From Bacteroidota bacterium (GTDB lineage Bacteria > Bacteroidota > Bacteroidia > NS11-12g > UBA955), in the NCBI GenBank assembly GCA_027490055.1, contig JAIXYV010000036.1:1-53172 (forward strand): a stretch of 53,172 bases of DNA. Reading direction: 5' to 3'. The stretch's first letter is position 1, and every line of letters starts with the position of its first letter. The notes under the pieces were generated by a model that worked only from the letters and a program-made list of their open reading frames with translations, had not been told where the DNA came from and did no database searches. Position numbers and translations under genes: made by a program. This document shows positions 45,885 through 53,172 of this stretch, in pieces.

Positions 45885-46765
45885 TACTGGAATCTATTCA
45901 ACCCTGGGCCGACTACGAACTGATAGATAGTGGTGCCTGCGAAAAACTGGAGCGCTTCGGTAAGTACGTGCTTATCCGTCCTGAACCTCAGGCGCTCTGG
46001 CCAAAACAACTAACTGAAAAGGAGTGGAGCTCAAGAGCACACGCCCGCTTTGTCAGAGATAACAATAAGAAAAGTCACCGCGACAGTAATAACGAAAATG
46101 GTGGATGGCAGTTCTTTAAAACCGTGCCAGCGTCATGGGAAATTCAATATGCGCCGCTGAATCTTAAACTTAAATTGTCCTGCACCTCTTTTGGTCACCT
46201 CGGCGTCTTTGTAGAACAAGTCACTAACTGGCATTTTTTTGATGAACAAGTTAGGCGCATTGGCAATACACCAAAGGTCTTAAACCTGTTTGCTTATACC
46301 GGTGCCGCAAGTATTGTGGCTGCTCAGGCAGGTGCCGAAGTAACGCACCTCGACGCTGTCAGAAATGTGGTTACCTGGGCCAACGAAAACAAACAACTCT
46401 CTAAAGCACCAGAAATTAGATGGCTGGTCGAAGATGCGCTTAAATTCGTTAAACGCCAGGCTAAAAAAGGCAATCTCTATCAAGGTATAATTTTAGATCC
46501 TCCGGCTTATGGAAGAGGTCCTGATGGCGAAAAATGGGTGCTCGAAGATCAGATAGATGAACTAATGTTTTACAGCGCGCAAATTACTGATCCAAATGCA
46601 CATTTTGCTTTGTTGAATTTGTATAGCATGGGACTAAGTGGCAGCATCGGTGTGAACCTCTTTAAAGCCCACTTTAAAACCCAGGCCCAATGGGGTGAGT
46701 GTCTTGTACCTTCCACTGCTGGCCTGGATCTACCGCTCTGTACCTGGGTGAGATCGGTTAAATAA
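45881..46765 (+). CDS. Class I SAM-dependent methyltransferase (RlmI/RlmK-like), TTG start
   Basis: VLNLFAYTGAASIVAAQAGAEVTHLDAVRNVVTWANEN...LDPPAYGRGPDGEKW. Confidence 0.88.
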   Translation: MILESIQPWADYELIDSGACEKLERFGKYVLIRPEPQALWPKQLTEKEWSSRAHARFVRDNNKKSHRDSNNENGGWQFFKTVPASWEIQYAPLNLKLKLSCTSFGHLGVFVEQVTNWHFFDEQVRRIGNTPKVLNLFAYTGAASIVAAQAGAEVTHLDAVRNVVTWANENKQLSKAPEIRWLVEDALKFVKRQAKKGNLYQGIILDPPAYGRGPDGEKWVLEDQIDELMFYSAQITDPNAHFALLNLYSMGLSGSIGVNLFKAHFKTQAQWGECLVPSTAGLDLPLCTWVRSVK

Positions 46766-46894
46766 TCAGTTTTCAATTTATCAATTCTCTGTTTATGAGA
46801 TGAATTATGATTCGCATCATAGGGAATCATGACTGCTCTCATCTTTTTATAACTTTTAAAGGTTCAATTTTGATGTATAAATATTTTAATCGTT

Positions 46895-47272
46895 ATGAAA
46901 GAATCAATTGCAAAAATCCACAACCTATGTGAAGACTGGAAAAGAGAACTTAAGTTCTTTAAAGATGAAATTCCTTTACTGAGAAAAAGACTGGATGAAG
47001 TGGTCTCTAAAAATACCGCGACTGAAATCCTGCAGGAAGTTGAACACTTCGAAAATAAATTCAGAATTCTGTCAACGCATGTCGACGAATTACTGCATGA
47101 TATTACTATCAAAACGGATGAGTTAAATGCACAAGCTGCTTCTCAGGCAAAATACATTAATGTTAAAATGTTTGATGCAGATACAGTTTTAGAAGACTTA
47201 ATGCTCGCCACTTCGAAAGATTTTCACGAAACTAAAAACAGTTACTATAAGTTCCTGTCTAAAGTGATGTAA
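46895..47272 (+). CDS. Hypothetical helical/coiled-coil protein
   Basis: Heptad-rich 125-aa ORF, MKESIAKIHNLCEDWKRELKFFKDEIPLLRKRLDEV; no recognised domain. Confidence 0.6.
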   Translation: MKESIAKIHNLCEDWKRELKFFKDEIPLLRKRLDEVVSKNTATEILQEVEHFENKFRILSTHVDELLHDITIKTDELNAQAASQAKYINVKMFDADTVLEDLMLATSKDFHETKNSYYKFLSKVM

Positions 47273-48085
47273 TTACAAAATGGCGCGACGAATCTTTAAT
47301 AGTTTTTCCATTAAAGGTTCCAGAAGATCAATCTGCAACATGTTGGCGCCATCACTCAATGCCTGCGATGGTCGTGGATGGGTTTCTATAAACAACCCAT
47401 CTGCGCCCGTTGCTATGGCTGCCTTTGCTATCGTCTCAATCATCTCTGGTAATCCTCCCGTTACACCTGAACTCTGGTTAGGTTGCTGTAAACTATGTGT
47501 GATGTCCATAATCACCGGATAACCGGTCTTCTTCATCCAGGTAATATTCCTGAAATCGACAATCATATCCTGGTACCCAAACATATTACCTCTGTCCGTT
47601 AACAGGATGTTATGGTTGCCACTGTCTACCACTTTCTGGGCCGCATGATTCATGGCACCAGCTGCCGCAAACTGTCCCTTTTTTATGTTGACGAATTTAC
47701 CTGTATTGGCTGCCGCTACTAATAAATCAGTCTGTCTGAATAAGAAAGCCGGTATCTGTAAAACATCTACATATTGAGCGGCTATTGCTGCTTCATGCGC
47801 TTCGTGTATATCCGTTACTGTTGGTACATTGTAGTGCTTGCCAACTTTCTGAAGTATCTCCAGCGCTTTCTCATCGCCAATGCCGGTAAATGAATCTAAT
47901 CTCGAACGGTTGGCTTTTCTGTATGATCCTTTAAATACCCATGGAATCTCCAATCTGTTGCTGATGTCGTTTATTTTATCTGCTATTTCAAAAGCAATGT
48001 CTTCGCCTTCAATGGCGCATGGACCAGCTAAAATGAAAAAGTTGTTGGATTGGGTATGTTTTAAATTTGGAATTTGTGGAATCAT
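47273..48085 (-). CDS. kdsA: 3-deoxy-8-phosphooctulonate synthase
   Basis: FILAGPCAIEGEDIAFEIADKI...FKGSYRKANRSRLDSFTGIGDEKALEIL...VDFRNITWMKKTGYPVIMDITHSLQ. Confidence 0.97.
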   Translation of the reverse strand: MIPQIPNLKHTQSNNFFILAGPCAIEGEDIAFEIADKINDISNRLEIPWVFKGSYRKANRSRLDSFTGIGDEKALEILQKVGKHYNVPTVTDIHEAHEAAIAAQYVDVLQIPAFLFRQTDLLVAAANTGKFVNIKKGQFAAAGAMNHAAQKVVDSGNHNILLTDRGNMFGYQDMIVDFRNITWMKKTGYPVIMDITHSLQQPNQSSGVTGGLPEMIETIAKAAIATGADGLFIETHPRPSQALSDGANMLQIDLLEPLMEKLLKIRRAIL

Positions 48086-48115
48086 TTCGTGTTCAAAATT
48101 ACAATAAAATTATAT

Positions 48116-49825
48116 CTAAGAGGACTTCGAAACAAAAAATCTCTGTTTAGTGCCTGATTCTGTATGTATCTCCAGAATGCATTTCATCGCATCCCGTTTA
48201 TCTTTTCTTAATGTGGTTGAGTTGATCATGTCAAACCATTGATCATCTCTCAACCATTCGCCTTTCTCCAAATGATAGGTTTTAGAACTCAGTTTTTTAT
48301 AACGCTTCTTGTCTTTGTACATGACACTGATTTTAACCTTCTGTTTCATGCTGCTTTTCATAATCACAGTGGTATACCTGGCTAAGGTTACTGTAGATGA
48401 TGATGGTATGAAATCGTATTCGAAATCTCTGCCGGATACTCTTACATAGCACAAGTCCATATCAGGTAGGCCGTTTCCCATCAAGGTGTCTGAATTTTGA
48501 AAGTGTGTGGCGCTTAATTTAATGGCTGATTTTAATGAATCAATCGCAACTAATGGAAAGGCTTGCATGAGGCAGGCTAAGGCTCCTGCAAAAATTGGCG
48601 TGGCATAAGAGGTGCCATTGCCAGGATAAAAGCCATTGTGAGAGGCTATTGTTACGCGCTGTCCTGGCGCCATAAAATCGGGCTTTACGCTGCCATTGTT
48701 AATGCCTTCAGAACTGAAAGAGGCTTTGTTTCCGTCGTGGTCGCATGCCCCGATAGCAAATACGCCTGTGGCATCTGCAGGTGTTCCAATCTTGCGCCAT
48801 TTTCCCTGTCCTTCGTTGCCGGCACTGCAAACTACCGCCATGCCAGTAGCATTGGCAATGTTAGCACCTCTGGCAATAATGGTAGAATGTCCATCAAGTT
48901 CATTATACGTATGGTTCAATGCTGGATTGTCGAATGTATGATAACCTACAGAGGCAATGATCATGTCTGCGCCACAACTGTCTGCAAATTCTGCGGCAAA
49001 CACCCACTTCAATTCTTCTAAAGGATATTCCTGTGAAGCAATTTCAGTTCGCAAAAGCATATAATCGGCTAATGGCGCTGAACCTATGTATGAGTTAGGA
49101 TTAAATGTCTTCATGAAGCTTAATACTTTGGCGCCATGAGCATCGTCTTCCCACACACTGTTGTCGCCATCTACAAAATCTTTGATGATGGTGCCAGGCT
49201 GCAGAAGGTCTTCCATCCCTTTAACTCGGTAAGCATTAAAAAATCCTGCATCCAGAATAGCAATGCTCATCGTCTGTCCCATATATTTTCGACGATGTAA
49301 GTCAGGCAGTCCAATCATGTTTAACTGCTCGTAACTTTTGTTGTACTGGACTTCAGTGTAAATACTGTCCCAGTTCAATTTTTTTAATTGAATGAGTTCT
49401 GCCGAACGTTTATAGTAATCTGGATCTATTTCTTCAGCAATCTGTTTCGTGCGTTTTTTTATGGTGCCTAAAAATTGGATATCCGAGACAAAAGATTGAT
49501 GCCTGATGTCTCCCAAACTGGCAGATTGATCTAGTATAACTTCTACACCATTTAACCATTTAGATGCCTGCACAACGGTAACACCTCTTAAGACATCAAT
49601 GGCCTGTATGTATGAGTTATTGACAGGTAGATCATTTAAAGTAAATCCAATGCCAAATTTCTGTCTTCTGTCTATCGACTTTACTGACAGGTATTCCCAG
49701 GGCTTATCAGTGGAATACAAACTGTTGTTCTTGTCTTTAAAACTAACAAAATAATGGGAACTTGAATCATTAGCCCAGCAATTAACTGAAACCAAGACTA
49801 ACAATAGGGAAAAACTAAAGCGCAT
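48116..49825 (-). CDS. S8 family serine peptidase (subtilase)
   Basis: SIAILDAGFFNA (Asp), DDAHGAKVLSF (His), GNGTSYATPIFAGALACLMQA (Ser). Confidence 0.93.
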   Translation of the reverse strand: MRFSFSLLLVLVSVNCWANDSSSHYFVSFKDKNNSLYSTDKPWEYLSVKSIDRRQKFGIGFTLNDLPVNNSYIQAIDVLRGVTVVQASKWLNGVEVILDQSASLGDIRHQSFVSDIQFLGTIKKRTKQIAEEIDPDYYKRSAELIQLKKLNWDSIYTEVQYNKSYEQLNMIGLPDLHRRKYMGQTMSIAILDAGFFNAYRVKGMEDLLQPGTIIKDFVDGDNSVWEDDAHGAKVLSFMKTFNPNSYIGSAPLADYMLLRTEIASQEYPLEELKWVFAAEFADSCGADMIIASVGYHTFDNPALNHTYNELDGHSTIIARGANIANATGMAVVCSAGNEGQGKWRKIGTPADATGVFAIGACDHDGNKASFSSEGINNGSVKPDFMAPGQRVTIASHNGFYPGNGTSYATPIFAGALACLMQAFPLVAIDSLKSAIKLSATHFQNSDTLMGNGLPDMDLCYVRVSGRDFEYDFIPSSSTVTLARYTTVIMKSSMKQKVKISVMYKDKKRYKKLSSKTYHLEKGEWLRDDQWFDMINSTTLRKDKRDAMKCILEIHTESGTKQRFFVSKSS

Positions 49826-50483
49826 GTTTGATTAGCTTATATCTGATTTTATAACCTCGCCACTGAGAACCGTTGCGCTCAATGGCTACTTGATTTTTAT
49901 ACACCATACCTATGCCCAATGCATAAATTTCTTTGAAACTTCTCTCTCTGAAATTGTTGTTAATATTGGTGCTTTCAACACTTATAGTTTTTTTAAATTT
50001 AAAAGTATCTTGATTATAAGGTTTGTCTATTGCTCCATAAAAGACATTAATGGCATTGTCCAGGTTGTAGGCATTTGAATTCCAAACCGCGTCTGTTGTC
50101 ACCGGGAAAGACAATTTAATAAAGCGTTTATTGTCCTCTACACGTTCAACCATGTTTTTATCACTTACGGTGTAACAAGAGTACTGATACTTCCAAAGCG
50201 ATGTGTCGCTGTTTCTTTTATATCGGTCTATCTTTAATGCCACTCTTCCCATATTGTCTTTGAACTCAGATTCATTCACTTCCATTATCTGGTAGTTGAA
50301 GGTGTCTGAAGAATTACTGAAATCATCAAAAATAACTTCATTGACATCGAAAACAGATAAAGATCCTACACTGTCATTGTAATAGGCCTCATCAGTATTT
50401 CGAATATAGATTTCGTAGGCATCTTTCTTACATGCGCCCAATAACAATATTCCGAAAACTATATAAAGGGGAAACAGTCTCAA
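49815..50483 (-). CDS. Hypothetical lipoprotein (related to 50480..51160)
   Basis: Lipobox ILLLGACKKD; overlaps both neighbours in the same operon. Confidence 0.75.
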   Translation of the reverse strand: MRLFPLYIVFGILLLGACKKDAYEIYIRNTDEAYYNDSVGSLSVFDVNEVIFDDFSNSSDTFNYQIMEVNESEFKDNMGRVALKIDRYKRNSDTSLWKYQYSCYTVSDKNMVERVEDNKRFIKLSFPVTTDAVWNSNAYNLDNAINVFYGAIDKPYNQDTFKFKKTISVESTNINNNFRERSFKEIYALGIGMVYKNQVAIERNGSQWRGYKIRYKLIKHAL

Positions 50484-51160
50484 TTAATCAGCTTAATGAT
50501 GGTTTTCTTGCCTGATGGAAATGTGTCATTCTGCAAATAATCCGTTGAGTCTGTAAAGCGGTATATCAAACCAATGTTTTTAGCATACACTTCTTCTCTG
50601 ACACTATTGATAATGCCTGTCTGTGGTTTGCTGAGTTTTACACTCACACAATTGTTGTAAGCTTTGCTGCCGAGATTAAACCCCGTGAATACCGAGGTGT
50701 ATTTAATAATCTGTGGCTCGCGACTATTGAACATATTGCAATTCCATGTGTAGGTGGAACCTTTGGTTTTATAAGATGAAATAGGGAAGAGCATCTTTAC
50801 TTCAGTGCCGTTCTCCATTTTTTCCATGGCATAATTGCCTTTGATTTTTCTTTCGAAGGTTTTAAAAACCACATACCTGAACTTCTCCTGATTATACGTG
50901 CTAAGCTCTACTCTGTATACTGTGTCACCACTCAGGTCGACATATTTTTCTACAACCTCTTCCTGAACAATGTTTGAAAAGGTGTCTATTTTCCTTTGAA
51001 AAAGATCGTAAACAATCGTGTCAATGCTGTACAAGTGCTTGCTGCCTATTTCGGTAGGAAAATATTCTTGTCCCTTAACTACAAGTTCTTCTTGTCCGTT
51101 ACGACAAGCGTATATCAGAGAAATAAACAGCAATACAAGATAAATAGTGGTCTTTTTCAT
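50480..51160 (-). CDS. Hypothetical lipoprotein
   Basis: Lipobox-like ISLIYACRNG; 4-bp overlap with downstream gene. Confidence 0.75.
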   Translation of the reverse strand: MKKTTIYLVLLFISLIYACRNGQEELVVKGQEYFPTEIGSKHLYSIDTIVYDLFQRKIDTFSNIVQEEVVEKYVDLSGDTVYRVELSTYNQEKFRYVVFKTFERKIKGNYAMEKMENGTEVKMLFPISSYKTKGSTYTWNCNMFNSREPQIIKYTSVFTGFNLGSKAYNNCVSVKLSKPQTGIINSVREEVYAKNIGLIYRFTDSTDYLQNDTFPSGKKTIIKLIN

Positions 51161-51225
51161 ATTTATTTGCTACAAATTTAAGCATAAACAATAAATTCAT
51201 CTTAATATTGCAGTATAATTTTATC

Positions 51226-52107
51226 ATGCAAATTCTCGACGGTAAATTAATCTCGCAAACAGTTAAAGATGGTATTAAATCTGAACTCGAAAACTACCTG
51301 TCTAATGGTCTGCGTCGCCCACACCTCGTAGCAATTCTGGTAGGTGAGGATGGCGCCAGTCGCACCTATGTCGATAGCAAAGAGAGAAATTCTCTTGCCT
51401 TAGGTTTCGATTCAACAGTTCTTAGATTGCCAGCTTCTACCAGCGAGGATGAATTAATCGCTATTGTAGAAAAATATAATAACGACGATTCAGTCGATGG
51501 AATGCTGGTGCAATCTCCTTTGCCTAAACACATCAACGAAAACCTAATCACGCAAACCATCATCCCTCACAAAGATGTTGATGGCTTCCACGATATTAAT
51601 ATGGGTAAATTGGCAAAAGGCGATGAAGGATTTGTTTCTGCTACACCACTTGGTGTTATGATGCTGCTCGAAGCCTATAAAATTCCAACTCAGGGGAAAC
51701 ACTGTGTCGTGGTAGGCAGAAGCAATATAGTGGGTCGACCAATGAGTCTGCTCATGTCCTCTAACAGAGCATATGGCAATGCAACTGTTACCGTTTGTCA
51801 CAGTAAAACCGAAAACCTGGAATTCTATACCAAACAAGCAGATATACTAATCGCTGCTCTGGGTAAACCTGGCTTTGTTAAAGCCGATATGGTTAAACCT
51901 GGCGCCGTTGTCATCGATGTTGGTATCACCCGTATCGAAGACGCTAACAGAAAATCTGGTTTCTATCTGCGCGGGGATGTCGATTTCGAACATGTTCAAC
52001 ACATAGCAGATTATATCACGCCTGTGCCGGGTGGCGTCGGACTGATGACCATCGCTGCTCTGTTAAGCAACACCTTTAAAGCCTATAAGAACCACCTGGG
52101 TTTATGA
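51226..52107 (+). CDS. folD: Methylenetetrahydrofolate dehydrogenase/cyclohydrolase
   Basis: SRTYVDSKERNSLALGF; VDGMLVQSPLPKHI; VVGRSNIVGRPMSLLM; TPVPGGVGLMTIAALL. Confidence 0.97.
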   Translation: MQILDGKLISQTVKDGIKSELENYLSNGLRRPHLVAILVGEDGASRTYVDSKERNSLALGFDSTVLRLPASTSEDELIAIVEKYNNDDSVDGMLVQSPLPKHINENLITQTIIPHKDVDGFHDINMGKLAKGDEGFVSATPLGVMMLLEAYKIPTQGKHCVVVGRSNIVGRPMSLLMSSNRAYGNATVTVCHSKTENLEFYTKQADILIAALGKPGFVKADMVKPGAVVIDVGITRIEDANRKSGFYLRGDVDFEHVQHIADYITPVPGGVGLMTIAALLSNTFKAYKNHLGL

Positions 52108-52721
52108 TATCAGATAATAACAGTTTCACTTATCCTGTCATGGAACACTTTTACACCATTCAGGGTGAAGGTGCCTATACCGGCTGTGCTGCTTATTTTA
52201 TCCGTTTAGGTGGTTGCGATGTGGGCTGTGTCTGGTGCGATGTGAAGGAGAGCTGGGACGCTGCTGCTCACCCTCAGATGTCTGTGTCAGACTTGGTAAG
52301 TTTAGTAACTTCAACACCTGCTAAAATATGTGTTATTACTGGAGGCGAACCTGCCATGTACGACCTAAATCCGCTGATTTCTCAATTGCAATCGGTCTCT
52401 GTAAGGGTGCACATCGAAACCTCTGGAGCATACGAAATTCAAGGGAAGCCTGACTGGATTTGCCTCTCGCCCAAAAAGTTTAAATTCCCGATTAAAGAAG
52501 CACTGGTGAGAGCCAATGAGTATAAGGCAGTAGTATTTCACAAGTCGGATATCGAATGGGCGCTGAGTTATGTCAGCGATTTACCGTCAAGCTGCATCAA
52601 ATACCTTCAGCCTGAATGGAGCAAATCTGAGCTGGTTACACCCCTCATCATCGATTTCGTTAAATCAAATCCCGATTGGAGAATTTCCCTCCAAACCCAT
52701 AAGTTTCTCAATATTCCTTAA
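52104..52721 (+). CDS. queE: 7-carboxy-7-deazaguanine synthase (radical SAM)
   Basis: EHFYTIQGEGAYTGCAAYFIRLGGCDVGCVWCDVKESWD; VITGGEPAMYDL. Confidence 0.94.
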   Translation: MISDNNSFTYPVMEHFYTIQGEGAYTGCAAYFIRLGGCDVGCVWCDVKESWDAAAHPQMSVSDLVSLVTSTPAKICVITGGEPAMYDLNPLISQLQSVSVRVHIETSGAYEIQGKPDWICLSPKKFKFPIKEALVRANEYKAVVFHKSDIEWALSYVSDLPSSCIKYLQPEWSKSELVTPLIIDFVKSNPDWRISLQTHKFLNIP

Positions 52722-52784
52722 GCCTTTTTCTGTTGCGAATATTATTTGGCATATCCACCAAAATTCGTCAAATTTGCATTACTG

Positions 52785-53172
52785 ATGTTTAAAGGAATTT
52801 CAACCGCCACTATTCTTAAGACGCTGGGACTGGCAGTACTTGCTTTTATAGCTTACCTCTTTATTTCCATGTTGTTTACCTCATGGTACACCCGACACGG
52901 TCAAAGTATTAAAGTGCCGAAAGTTGAAGGGATGCCTGCCGCAAATGCAGAAACGCTTCTGGATGATAACGACCTCGAAATGGTAATCGTCGACTCGGTA
53001 TACAAAGAAGATGTAAAACCTATGACAGTGGTTGAACAAGATCCTCAACCTGATATGAGCGTTAAACCTGGTCGTAAAATCTACGTAACAGTCAATACCG
53101 GTATTAAACCTAAAGTTAAAATGCCTAAACTGGTTAACGGTGGCGCTAATCTGGCTAAAGTATTGCTGCAAA
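52785..53172 (+). CDS. PASTA-domain membrane protein, 3' end outside window (not in the supplied ORF track)
   Basis: ATG at 52785 opens MFKGISTATILKTLGLAVLAFIAYLFISMLFTSWYTRHGQSIKVPKVEGMPAANAETLLDDNDLEMVIVDSVYKEDVKPMTVVEQDPQPDMSVKPGRKIYVTVNTG. Confidence 0.88.
   Translation, partial: MFKGISTATILKTLGLAVLAFIAYLFISMLFTSWYTRHGQSIKVPKVEGMPAANAETLLDDNDLEMVIVDSVYKEDVKPMTVVEQDPQPDMSVKPGRKIYVTVNTGIKPKVKMPKLVNGGANLAKVLLQ

Noticed and set aside
19826-52721. queD, folE and queE as one deazaguanine DNA-modification cluster
   Set aside because: queE lies over 30 kb from queD, and no dpdA, tgt-like or other modification gene is nearby; ordinary queuosine/folate biosynthesis is more likely.
1-53172. CRISPR arrays, transposons, prophage, restriction or toxin-antitoxin systems
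   Set aside because: No regularly spaced repeats and no recognisable transposase, integrase, phage or defence proteins were seen on either strand.

Overview
The window is a Bacteroidota-type chromosomal segment, inferred from T9SS C-terminal domains, TAnnTTTG-like -7 boxes, DUF5723, bTHX and overall gene content. It is mostly housekeeping. Recognisable genes include argS, purD, queD, folE, mltG, rfbC, gatB, trxB, priA, an rluA-family gene, an SIS-domain sugar-phosphate isomerase, dprA, prc/ctp, kdsA, folD and queE. Accessory content is interspersed: two T9SS-sorted surface proteins, a flippase/Wzz/ligase polysaccharide operon, an ECF sigma factor coupled to a lone lycopene cyclase, a PAS histidine kinase followed by two tandem receiver-only regulators, and an operon of two related lipoproteins and a subtilase. 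I saw no CRISPR array, transposase, integrase or recognisable defence system, and no single large unknown system stands out. The most unusual stretch is about 13.3-16.1 kb. It has two same-orientation copies of a 32-nt repeat about 2.55 kb apart, enclosing small minus-strand genes beside a tRNA-Leu. One of those genes looks frameshifted and has a perfect inverted repeat around its start codon. Other leads are operator-like dyads, very short leaders behind -7 boxes, and gene couplings. All calls come from reading the sequence and the supplied ORFs; no database search was run.
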